Made by a program: the position numbers and the translations under genes. Below are positions 35,048 to 44,100 of a DNA stretch of 64,000 bases, one piece after another. The notes beneath the pieces are model-generated. The model was given only the letters and a program-made list of their open reading frames with translations, did not search any database and was not told where the DNA came from. The stretch's first letter is position 1, and each line of letters starts with the position of its first letter. Source of the DNA: Chromobacterium sp. ATCC 53434 (GTDB lineage: Bacteria; Pseudomonadota; Gammaproteobacteria; Burkholderiales; Chromobacteriaceae); contig NZ_CP025429.1 of the NCBI RefSeq assembly GCF_002848345.1, forward strand, positions 1,426,001 to 1,490,000. Reading direction: 5' to 3'.

Positions 35048-36310
35048 CTATTTCAGCTGCCGGTTCCAGAAGGCGACGGCGTCGTCCAGCGCCTTTTGCG
35101 CGTCCTTGCGGCCGGTGACGGCCGCCTCGACGTTGTCGACCAGATTCTTCTTCAGATCGGCGACATTGGGCACGTCGGTCAGCACCAGGGTGCGGATATG
35201 GGTGGCCACCTTGGCGCCCTCGACGCGCGAGCTTTCGATGGCGCCGCCGGCCGAGGTCTTGACGAAATAGCTGTCGCCCAGCGCCTGGCGCGTCGACGGG
35301 AAGGTGGCGCCGGTGACCTTGGCGAAGGCCAGCTGCTGGCTGTCGCTGGTCAGGAACTTGGCGAATTTCACCGCCTCCTGCCGGGTCGCGGCCGGCAGGC
35401 CGCGCGATATCGCCCAGCTGAACAGATAGCCGCCCGGGGCGATGCCGGTCGGGCCCAGCGGCGCCGGCTGCACGACGGTGGCGGCATAGATGGCGCGCGC
35501 GTCGCTCTGCGTCTTCTGCGCCGATGTCGGCGCCGTTTCCATCATCGCCAGCCGGCCGCTGTTGTACAGCCGGATGCAGGCCTGGTAGTTGTCGTCGGCG
35601 AACAGATTGTCGCGGGCCAGCGCGCCGGCCTTGTAGGCGTCGGCGAACTTGCGGATCAGGGCGACATGGCGCGGGCCGTTGAACACCGCCTTGCCGTTCT
35701 GGACCAGCGGCAGGCCCTGGCCCAGCATGATGCCGTCTATCTGGCCCAATTGCGGCAACAGGCCGGCGACGCCGGTCTTGGCCTTGATGATCTTGGCCAG
35801 CTCGAGCTCGCGGTCCAGGCTGGCTATCGGCTGCTTCGGGTCCAACCCGGCTTTGCGGAACAGCCCGCCGTTGATCACCAGCACATTGATGTTGTTGTAC
35901 CAGGGCAGGCCGTACAGCTTGCCGCCGAAGCTGAGATCGGCCAGCGCGTTGGGCAGGTAGCCGGCCTTGTCGGCGCCGAGCGTGGCGTCCAGCGGCTCCA
36001 GCGTGCCCTTCTGCGTGTACTTGAACAGCCGGGGCACGTCGTGGTTGACCAGGGCCGGCGGCCGCCCGGCGGCGATGGCGGCGTTCAGCTTGGTCTCGAA
36101 ATTGTCGTTGAACACATCGACCCATTGCACTTCCACATTCGGATGCAGGGCCTCGTAGTGTTTCTTGACGCCGGCGAAATAGCCGTCGAAGGTCGGCCTC
36201 AGCGAATCGGTCCAGAATTCCAGCCGTATCTTGTCGGCGCTGGCCGGCGCGGCCAGGCCGCAGGCCAGTAGCGCGAGTCCTGCCAGCGCGGCGCGACGGG
36301 ATGGTTTCAT
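35048..36310 (-). CDS. Extracellular sugar-binding protein of the CUT1 transporter
   Basis: A 420-residue periplasmic protein with a signal peptide (AALAGLALLACGLAAPASA). It begins with IRLEFWTDSLRPTFDGYFAGVKKHYEALHPNVEVQWVDV-like family features, and GLPWYNNINVLVING and the SRGLPAATRQEAVKFAKFL region match family 1 solute-binding proteins. It delivers oligosaccharide to the two permeases downstream. Encoded between the kinase gene and permease genes in one operon. Confidence 0.9.
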   Translation of the reverse strand: MKPSRRAALAGLALLACGLAAPASADKIRLEFWTDSLRPTFDGYFAGVKKHYEALHPNVEVQWVDVFNDNFETKLNAAIAAGRPPALVNHDVPRLFKYTQKGTLEPLDATLGADKAGYLPNALADLSFGGKLYGLPWYNNINVLVINGGLFRKAGLDPKQPIASLDRELELAKIIKAKTGVAGLLPQLGQIDGIMLGQGLPLVQNGKAVFNGPRHVALIRKFADAYKAGALARDNLFADDNYQACIRLYNSGRLAMMETAPTSAQKTQSDARAIYAATVVQPAPLGPTGIAPGGYLFSWAISRGLPAATRQEAVKFAKFLTSDSQQLAFAKVTGATFPSTRQALGDSYFVKTSAGGAIESSRVEGAKVATHIRTLVLTDVPNVADLKKNLVDNVEAAVTGRKDAQKALDDAVAFWNRQLK

Positions 36311-36340
36311 GTTCGTCTCCTCTTGCTCTTTATCGGGTCG

Positions 36341-37207
36341 TCAACGTTGCAGCAACAGCAGCGCGCCGGCGGCGGCGTCGCCCTGCGGCGGCGTCAGGCA
36401 GCGGCGGAAGCCCGGCGGCAGCCAGTCGTTCAGCGCGCGTCCCAGGCCGCCGCACAGCGCCACCGGCAAGTCGCCGTGCGGATCGAGCGCGCGGGCGATG
36501 GCCCAGGCGTCGTCGCCGGCCCGGCGCAGCAGCGCGTCGGCCTCCGGATCGGTGCGCGCGGCGGCGATCACCAGCGGCGCCAGCCGGGCGAAGCCAGCCG
36601 GATCCGCATTGCCGTTCCAGTGCATCATCGCCTGCCAGCCGCCGCCGACGAATTCCAGCACCGCCCGCGTCAGCGGGCCGTGCGGGCCGCGCCCGTCCAG
36701 CGCCATCTGGGCCAACTGGGCGGCGCGCTGGCCCAGCCAGGCGCCGCTGGCCTCGTCGCCGCTGGGATAGCCCCAGCCGCCGACTTCGCGGCGGCCGCCG
36801 TCCGGATACAGCGCCTCGCCTATGCTGCCGGTGCCTAGCGCGACGATGACGCCGGGGCGGCCGCCATGGGCGCCCAACAGCGTGGCGTAGCCGTCGGTGG
36901 CCAGCCGCAGCATGGCGAAGCCGGGCGCTTGCGCCTCGAATTGCGTGGCCCACTGCCGATTGTGCACTCCGGACAGGCCGAGGCCGAGCGCGCAGGCGCG
37001 GAGCTCGGGCTGGGCCAGGCCGGCGGCGTCGAAAGCCTGGGCGACGGTGGCCAGCACGACGCGCCAGGCATGCGCTATGCCCAGCGACAGCGCCGATCCC
37101 GGCCCCTCCGCCGCGGCCAGCGGGCGGCCGTCGGCGGCGACGACGCGAACGCGGGTGCCGCTGCCGCCGCCATCTACGCCGATCAAATACTGTATCGATG
37201 CATCCAT
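36341..37207 (-). CDS. BadF/GspK-type amino-sugar kinase (probable glucosamine kinase)
   Basis: A 288-residue ASKHA-fold kinase. The phosphate 1 loop is GVDGGGSGTRVRVV, phosphate 2 is VIVALGTGSIG, and GGWGYPSGDEASGAWLG is typical of N-acetylglucosamine and glucosamine kinases of the BadF/BadG type. In Vibrio the glucosamine kinase GspK sits in the chitin oligosaccharide operon, beside a GH9 glucosaminidase, which matches this locus. First gene of the minus-strand operon, divergent from the ROK regulator. Confidence 0.8.
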   Translation of the reverse strand: MDASIQYLIGVDGGGSGTRVRVVAADGRPLAAAEGPGSALSLGIAHAWRVVLATVAQAFDAAGLAQPELRACALGLGLSGVHNRQWATQFEAQAPGFAMLRLATDGYATLLGAHGGRPGVIVALGTGSIGEALYPDGGRREVGGWGYPSGDEASGAWLGQRAAQLAQMALDGRGPHGPLTRAVLEFVGGGWQAMMHWNGNADPAGFARLAPLVIAAARTDPEADALLRRAGDDAWAIARALDPHGDLPVALCGGLGRALNDWLPPGFRRCLTPPQGDAAAGALLLLQR

Positions 37208-37358
37208 GGTGTGCAGGGTGTCGAATCGACAAATAATGACATTTGAATTATTCGCAGTAAAGCATTCGTCATTTATTTCGTCAAGTTGATTTATTTAATC
37301 GTGTAAAAATGACAATATCCTGTTGTTTGTCGAGGCCGATGACGCCATACTGCCGGCC
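37208..37358. promoter_or_regulatory. AT-rich divergent control region between the kinase operon and the ROK regulator
   Basis: About 150 bases, clearly richer in A and T than the flanks, with repeated ATTATTCG/ATTTATTTCG-like elements near 37248 and 37271. Such AT-rich half-sites are what NagC/Mlc-type ROK repressors bind. It probably controls both directions. Exact operators are not resolved. Confidence 0.5.
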
Positions 37359-38570
37359 ATGAAACTGTTCGCCGACAGGCCGGAGCCGCTGACGGTATCC
37401 GGCACCAATCTCGAACACGCGCGCTCGCACAATCGCCGCGCGGTGCTGGAGACCATCCGGCTCAATCGCCAGCTGACCCGCGCCGAACTGGCCAGGCTGA
37501 CGGCGTTGACGCCGCAGACCGTGTCCAATATCGCCGCCGAGCTGCTGGACGCCGGCATGTTGCTGGCCGGCCCGCCGTTGCGCGAGGGCGGGCGCGGTCA
37601 GCCGGCGGTTCCGCTCAGCATCAATCCGGACGGCGCCTATTCGATAGGCGTGCAGCTGGGCCATCAGTCGTTGAGCGCCGTCGTGGTGGACCTGGCCGGC
37701 CGGGTGCGGGCGCGGACCGAGCGGGCGGTGCGGCGGCCGACGCCGGAGCAGGCGCTGCCATTGATCGCGGCAATGCTGGCCGAGATGCGCGGGGCCGCCG
37801 AGCTGGACTGGCGGCGCTTGCTGGGCGTGGGGCTGGTGATGCCGGGACCGTTCGGCGTCGAGGGCATGACCTCGGTCGGGCCGACCACGCTGCCGGGCTG
37901 GGAGGATGTCGACGGCGCCTGGCTGAGCCGCCAGCTCGGCCTGCCGGTATTGCTGGAAAAGGACGCCACCGCCGCGGCCATAGGCGAGCGCCTGTACGGC
38001 ATGGCCAGCTCGCTGCGCAACTTCGCCTACCTGTTCATCGGCACCGGCCTGGGGGCCGGGCTGTTCCTCGATGGCCGCCTCTATGCCGGCGGCCGCCACA
38101 ATGCCGGCGAGATCGGCCACATGATCGTGGTGCCCGGCGGCCGCGCCTGCGAATGCGGCAACCGCGGCTGCCTGGAGCGCTACGTGTCGCTGCGGGCCCT
38201 GCATGAAGAATTGGGGCTGGCCGACGGCGCGCTAGCCAGTCCGGATCCGCTGGCCGGACTGGCTATCGGGCCGGACGGCGAACGCTGGCTCGAGCGGGCC
38301 GCCGCGCCGCTGGCGCAGGCGGTCAACATCCTGGAATGCCTGCTGGACATCGAGGCGGTGGTGATAGGCGGCCTGTTGCCGTCGCACTGGCTGGACGCGC
38401 TGGTGGCGCGGCTGCATCCGTTGCCGGCGTCGACCCGGCGCGGAGACGGCGTGCGGCTGCGGATGGGCAGCGCCGGACGCGACGTGATGGCCCTGGGCGC
38501 GGCGGCGCTGCCGATTTTCGACGAGTTCAATCCGCAGTACGAGGTATTGCTGAAAAACGGCCGGAGCTGA
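37359..38570 (+). CDS. ROK-family transcriptional regulator (NagC/XylR type)
   Basis: A 403-residue regulator. An N-terminal winged helix-turn-helix (about 25-80, LTRAELARLTALTPQTVSNI) is followed by a ROK sugar-binding domain with IGTGLGAGLFLDG and the zinc motif GEIGHMIVVPGGRACECGNRGCLE. Sugar or sugar phosphate binding releases such repressors from DNA. It is divergent from the ABC/kinase operon and 40 bases ahead of the GH9 gene, so it most likely represses both until chito-oligosaccharide products accumulate. Confidence 0.9.
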   Translation: MKLFADRPEPLTVSGTNLEHARSHNRRAVLETIRLNRQLTRAELARLTALTPQTVSNIAAELLDAGMLLAGPPLREGGRGQPAVPLSINPDGAYSIGVQLGHQSLSAVVVDLAGRVRARTERAVRRPTPEQALPLIAAMLAEMRGAAELDWRRLLGVGLVMPGPFGVEGMTSVGPTTLPGWEDVDGAWLSRQLGLPVLLEKDATAAAIGERLYGMASSLRNFAYLFIGTGLGAGLFLDGRLYAGGRHNAGEIGHMIVVPGGRACECGNRGCLERYVSLRALHEELGLADGALASPDPLAGLAIGPDGERWLERAAAPLAQAVNILECLLDIEAVVIGGLLPSHWLDALVARLHPLPASTRRGDGVRLRMGSAGRDVMALGAAALPIFDEFNPQYEVLLKNGRS

Positions 38571-38610
38571 CGGGGCACCGGTTTCAAAACCTGGCGGCAA
38601 GGAGGGCGGG

Positions 38611-40296
38611 ATGGCGTTGCGATTTCTGTTCAATCACCTGGGGTTCGAAACCGGCGCCGCCAAGCGCGCGCTGTTGCAGGGACCGGCCGGCGCGATGGTG
38701 GATGGAGTGGCGGTGCTGGACGCCGACGGACGGGTGGCGCTGAGAAGCCCGCTGCGCGCGCAGGGACCGGCCGAAGGCTGGGGCGACAGCCACTACTGGC
38801 TAGCCGATATCGGCGCCTTGAGCCGGCCCGGCGTCTATCAGCTGTGGCTGGAGGGCAGCGCGCCGCCGCTGGTGTCGGCGCCGTTCCCGGTGGCCGACGG
38901 CCTGTACGGCCCGGCGCTGTTGTCGGACCTGCTGTTCTATTTCAAATCGCAGCGCTGCAGCGGCCTGTACGACCTGGCCGACCGGCAAGCCGAGGAGGAG
39001 GGCGGCGGCGCGCGGCGCGACGTCCGCGGCGGCTGGTACGACGCCTCCGGCGACTGCTCCAAATACCTGAGCCACCTGTCCTACGCCAATCATCTGAACC
39101 CGCAGCAGACGCCGCTGCTGGCCTGGGGCCTGGTCCGCGCGCGCCAGACGCTGGCGCCGCAGCAAAAGTGGTTCGACGAGCGGCTGGTGGACGAGGCGCT
39201 GGTCGGCGCCGATTTCCTGCTGCGGATGCAGCACGAATCCGGTTTCTTCTACCAGACGCTGTTCGACGGCTGGAGCAAGGACGAAACCCGCCGCAGCCTG
39301 TGCGCCTATTCGACCCAGCAGGGCCTGCGCTCGGCGGCGTTCCAGGCCGGCTGGCGCCAGGGCGGCGGCATGGCGGTGGCGGCGCTGGCGGCGGCGTCCG
39401 GCCTGCCGCGCGACGGCGAGCATGAGCGCGGACTGTATCTGGCGGCGGCGCGGCAGGGCTTCGCCCACCTGCAGGAACATGGCCAGGACTATCTCCCCGA
39501 TGGCCGGGAAAACCTGATCGACGATTATTGCGCGCTATTGGCCGCTTGCGAACTGTACGCCGCCAGCGGCGACAGCCATTACGCCGACGCGGCGGCGGAG
39601 CGCGTCGCCTGCCTGCTGGACCGCCAGCACGAGGACGGCTGGTTCTGGCTGGACAGCGAGCGCGGCCACAGCTACTGCCACGCGTCCGACGCCGGTCTGC
39701 CCTACCTCGCGCTGGCGCGCTACCTGGATACGCTGCCGGACGGTCCGTACGCGGCGGCGGTGGAGCGCGGCTGGCTTCGCGGCCTGAGCGGCGAGCTGGC
39801 GCGTACCGCGCGGCCGGGCAATCCCTTCGATTATCCGCGGCAATGGGTGCAACGGCCGGGCGAGGAGGCCGGGGCGCGCTTCTTCATGCCTCAGCGCAAC
39901 GCCAGCGGCTATTGGTGGCAGGGCGAAAACGCGCGCCTGGCCTCGCTGGCCGCCGCGGCCTGGACCGGCGCCGCGCGCTGGCCCGAACAGGCGGCCGAAC
40001 TGGGCGACTACGCGCAGTCGGCGCTGGACTGGATACTGGGACGCAATCCGTTCGACACCTGCATGTGGCAGGGACGAGGCCGCAACCATCCGCAGTACGA
40101 GCCCGGCTATTACAACGCGCCCGGCGGTGTCTGCAATGGCGTCACCGCCGCGCCCGGCCGCGACGACGGCATCGCCATGCTGGGGCCGGAAGAGACCGAC
40201 ATCAGCCAGTCGTGGCGCTGGAGCGAGCAATGGCTGCCGCACGGCGCCTGGCTGATGCTGGCGCTGGTGTTGAGGACGACGGCGGCCGGGCGCTAG
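38611..40296 (+). CDS. Glycoside hydrolase family 9 enzyme, probable exo-glucosaminidase
   Basis: A 561-residue protein with an N-terminal Ig-like domain (GVYQLWLEGSAPPLV ends it) and a GH9 alpha/alpha barrel. GGWYDASGDCSKYLSH holds the catalytic base Asp pair; WILGRNPFDTCMWQG and the C-terminal WRWSEQWLPHGAW region hold the later active-site elements including the acid Glu. There is no signal peptide, so it is cytoplasmic and acts on imported oligosaccharides. Vibrio homologues release glucosamine from chitosan disaccharides. GGA in AGGAGG precedes the start. Kinase and importer next door complete the pathway. Confidence 0.82.
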   Translation: MALRFLFNHLGFETGAAKRALLQGPAGAMVDGVAVLDADGRVALRSPLRAQGPAEGWGDSHYWLADIGALSRPGVYQLWLEGSAPPLVSAPFPVADGLYGPALLSDLLFYFKSQRCSGLYDLADRQAEEEGGGARRDVRGGWYDASGDCSKYLSHLSYANHLNPQQTPLLAWGLVRARQTLAPQQKWFDERLVDEALVGADFLLRMQHESGFFYQTLFDGWSKDETRRSLCAYSTQQGLRSAAFQAGWRQGGGMAVAALAAASGLPRDGEHERGLYLAAARQGFAHLQEHGQDYLPDGRENLIDDYCALLAACELYAASGDSHYADAAAERVACLLDRQHEDGWFWLDSERGHSYCHASDAGLPYLALARYLDTLPDGPYAAAVERGWLRGLSGELARTARPGNPFDYPRQWVQRPGEEAGARFFMPQRNASGYWWQGENARLASLAAAAWTGAARWPEQAAELGDYAQSALDWILGRNPFDTCMWQGRGRNHPQYEPGYYNAPGGVCNGVTAAPGRDDGIAMLGPEETDISQSWRWSEQWLPHGAWLMLALVLRTTAAGR

Positions 40297-40310
40297 CGAA
40301 GCCTGATGGT

Positions 40311-41141
40311 TCAATCAAAGCCTAGTATGCCGGCTAGCGTGCGTCTATAAGTGGGCGTGGTGCGGTACAGCATGGCGCTTGAATAGGCGGCGCGGCCGGG
40401 GCCGAATACCCTGATCGGCAAATAACCGATATGCGAGGTCATGCCTTGCCCTATGGTCAGCACCAGTTCTTGCCGAGTGAGCATGGAGGCTAGCTGGGGC
40501 GTCAGCGGTTTGCCTGCGGTGACGGTGCGGGTGGTGGTGGTGACGACAGGAAGGGCGAAGCTGGTGCGTGCAATTCCGGAAACTCCCTTGACCGCGATGG
40601 TAAGCACTGTGCTGAACAAGCCGGCAAGAGCGGAAATAATGCCCGCCACCGCCGCGATGGCGGCCAGCTGCTTTGATGCCCTGGGGAGAGTTCTCGATAT
40701 TGCGCCGGAAAGTATGCCGAAAGCGCCGCTGACAATCCCGAAGAAACCGCTGACCAGGGTCAGCGAGGTGGCCGCCGCGGTCATTACTGTCGCTGCCGTC
40801 ATGAAGGCGACAACCCCCGCGCCTAGCGTGAGTATGCCGATCACGACGGCGACGATGCCCAAACCTATGCTGACGCCAGCTGCAGGACTTAAGCTGCCGC
40901 GCGAGCCTGCCACATAGTGGTCAAACCAGCTCCTGTTGAAACCGTAATCAGAACGCTTCACATCGTCTTTATTGGTTTCGGTGGCGCGCAGCATAAGATA
41001 CTGAGAGTTTCCGCCATCGAATATTTTCCCATCGACTGAAGAGATGTATAAGATCATGTTGAACATGCCCGGCGGCGAATAAATAGTTTCGCCCTGCATG
41101 CCGATAATCGGAGGGAAGGATCTTTTGATCGTATTCGACAT
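40311..41141 (-). CDS. Hydrophobic Gly/Ala-rich protein, possible detached RHS C-terminal module
   Basis: A 276-residue protein. The first 85 residues are soluble (MFNMILYISSVDG, RSWFDHYVAG). Then two hydrophobic blocks of about 60 and 25 residues, rich in Gly, Ala, Ile and Val, could insert in a membrane, followed by a polar tail. From memory, related RHS proteins of Pseudomonas and Photorhabdus carry a similar Gly/Ala-rich segment in the same chain, so this may be a separated pore or translocation module. AGAGG precedes ATG 41141; the RHS gene stops 27 bases upstream. Last gene of the AT-rich operon. Confidence 0.5.
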   Translation of the reverse strand: MSNTIKRSFPPIIGMQGETIYSPPGMFNMILYISSVDGKIFDGGNSQYLMLRATETNKDDVKRSDYGFNRSWFDHYVAGSRGSLSPAAGVSIGLGIVAVVIGILTLGAGVVAFMTAATVMTAAATSLTLVSGFFGIVSGAFGILSGAISRTLPRASKQLAAIAAVAGIISALAGLFSTVLTIAVKGVSGIARTSFALPVVTTTTRTVTAGKPLTPQLASMLTRQELVLTIGQGMTSHIGYLPIRVFGPGRAAYSSAMLYRTTPTYRRTLAGILGFD

Positions 41142-41167
41142 ATGAACCTCTAGGAGTGAAAAGTTAA

Positions 41168-44100
41168 TCAAAGAGCCAGAGTCAGCATGCCTTCGACCAG
41201 AATCTGACCGCTGGGATTGCGGGTGTAGCGCTCAATGCTAAAATTGCTGGCATCCAATTGGCCGATGGTGGCCACTGGTGTTCCATCCGGCATGTTGAGG
41301 TAGAGTTTCGAGCTTACCGAGTGATCGGCGGCAAGCGTAAATGCGAGTTCCAGCCTGTCATCCACTTTGAAAAATATCATTTCGCCATCGAGAGATTTAT
41401 CATCTGTTGATGAGTAATAAGTGGTTGAAATAGTTTCACTGCAGGAAAAGCGATTGATTGTACGCGTATTCGGTTGATCGAATATTCTGTTGATTGATGC
41501 GGCGAAGCCCGAGCCATCTTTGGTTTGAATCAAGCGCTCCTCCGCGTCATAGGAATAAAATTTCGCCTCCTTGCTTAAGGAAACCGGGGACTCGCTAGTG
41601 TTGGGAAGGGAAACACTGATATCATTGATGGCGACATTGTTCTTGTACTCATACAAAACGCATTTGAAGCCACCTTGCAGGCTGTGCATCAAGATCTGTT
41701 TTATATTTCCAGAATATTTGTCGTATGTGTAAGTTGTGGCTTTGGGGGCACCGTTTGGCACCGAACTGCGATGAATGATTTCCAAGCGGCCGCTTTTTTT
41801 GCTATATGCATAGCTGGCGGTGCAAACCAAGGGAGCGTGACGAAATTTCGAAGTGATGCTTCGCAAATTGCCAAGTGCATCGTAGTCATAGCTAATTTCT
41901 CTCAACTCATTGTTATATTCATCTCTTCCCAGATGGTCTTCGCCTGAGCAAACCCATTTTCTCAGCTGACTTTTCCCATCGTAATGGAATATTTCGCTGT
42001 GCTCGGGCTGGTCCGATAGCTGATAAGAAAAGCTCTTGATTCTATTCGCTTCATCCCATTCCCAGCGCAGGGCTGCAAGCTGGGCATTGGTTTTGCTTGG
42101 ACGAGTTAAGGTATAGACGCAACCATTTTGTCTAGACTGTGCATCGTAGCTTATAGTTTTCTTTATTTCATGTCTGGTTTGATTGTCCAGCATGACTTGA
42201 TAGGTAATCTCGTCCAGCTTAGAATAGGTATTATCTTCCTTTCCGCCACTTCTTGTATATTGTAGGGAGGCTCGTTCAATTCCCTCAATCGTCGCCGTGG
42301 CTTTGGCTAAATTACCTTGCTTATAGTCATATGATTCCAGGTATTGGGAATCTTTATTGCTAACTTTGGAAAGCTGGGTCTGGAAGATGGTTGTCAATAT
42401 TCTGCCATCGATAGACCAAGAGTGGCTGATGTTGGAGTCATGAAAGGGTGTGGCCGTTTTTTCTGTTTTCACATGACCAAAGAAGTCGTAATCATAGCTA
42501 GAAGCTAAACTGGTGTTGGTCGTTGCTAAAAGCAGGTTGCCATCTTGGTTGTAAGCATAGGTATAGGTTTCAGCTTCTCCTTTTTCTTGAGTGTATATCG
42601 ATTTGGTATGTAGTTTGTTTAGGTGGGAATAATAGGTGTAGGCTGTTTGTGGGGTGGTGTCATCTGCTCTGGCTTGATTTAAATCACTGCCAAGGTATTC
42701 GAATGTTTTTTGGCTGGCAGGCTGCAGCGCTGAGACCGAGGAGTCATAGGTGTATTTGGTTAAAACGCCTAGGCGATAGTCATATTTTTTCCTGAAAATG
42801 CTATCAAACTTGTTGATGAGAACCGTCTTATCATTAATTGTCGTTTCTTCTATTAGCTCGCCACCAGTTGGTGCATATCTTATTTTTTCTATTCCCCAAG
42901 TCGGGCCGCCATCCTTTTCTATAATCCTGCCATAATTATCATATCTGATTTTCTTAATATTGCCGATAGAGTCCTTTACATGAGCCGGTCTGTTCAAGCT
43001 GTCATAATAGATATATTCGGACCATAGTGGAGTATTGTTGTTGTCTTTCATGCAGAGTATCTTGCGAGTTACGGCATTTTCAATATCTATCTCTTCTCGC
43101 ATCACCGTGTTTTCAGGCTGATTTTCAATACGTGTTACTTTATAGGGAATTTCTCTGGTGATCAGAGTTTTACTGTGTAGAAAGTCATCGTTCTTGATCG
43201 TTATGGATAGTAATTCACCATAAACATCATAATGGTATTCGGTCTTGCTATGGAGGAGTGGCAGGCTGGTCGATGCGACTGTCGCCGGATAGTCGAACTT
43301 CTCCTCGCTAGCGACTTGGCACAAAGCGTTATACTCTATTTTGGATAGCAACCTGGTTTGAGAGGAAGAGCCGGGTGTTGTGACATATTCTTCAATCATC
43401 AGACCAAGCTGATTAAATTTTCTTCGGAGAGCAATGCCATTCCATTGCCGGCTAGTCACGGCGTCTAAAGCATAAGAATAAGTTTCAGTGGCTGAGTGAG
43501 GGGTGCCGGCTCTAAGCTCTTTGCTTATCAAACGGCCTAAGGAGTCATACTGATAGTTAGTTTTGGCGCTATTCTCATCCACTTCATAGTCCAGCGCGCC
43601 GGTGAAAATATTGTTGGCCGTGACTTTTAAAATATTACCATCGCTATTGAATTCTTGGCAGATTACTGACGTAGTTGCTTCATTTATACGATAGCTATAA
43701 TTTATGACTTTGCCATTTTCAGGTGGTCCATTTTCTGATTTAACATCCATGTATTCAATGCAGCTAGCAAGGCAGGCAAAGAAATCACCACTGCTATGAT
43801 AGGAGAAGACTGTTTTAGAAAATTTCTGATCGTTGTCAATCGTCTTCAGTGTATTGTCAGTGTAAACTTTATTACTGATGTCTTTGACCAGTTTGATTTT
43901 TTTATTACTATTGGGCACGCTAAGTTCATGATAGGTGTAGCGCTGTACTTGCACGCGATTGAAATAATATTCGGCTAATGTGTTTTGAGGGGTATTGACG
44001 CTGGAAATACGCTCTTCTACCAGGTGTTTGGAAAAAATATCATCACCATTCATGCTTGGCTGTTCAAAGGTGCTGGATTTTTTCAAACCTTTTTCATCGA

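Noticed and set aside
37208..37358. Exact NagC operator sequences
   Set aside because: AT-rich half-sites are present but no full palindrome could be defined with confidence, so only the region is reported.
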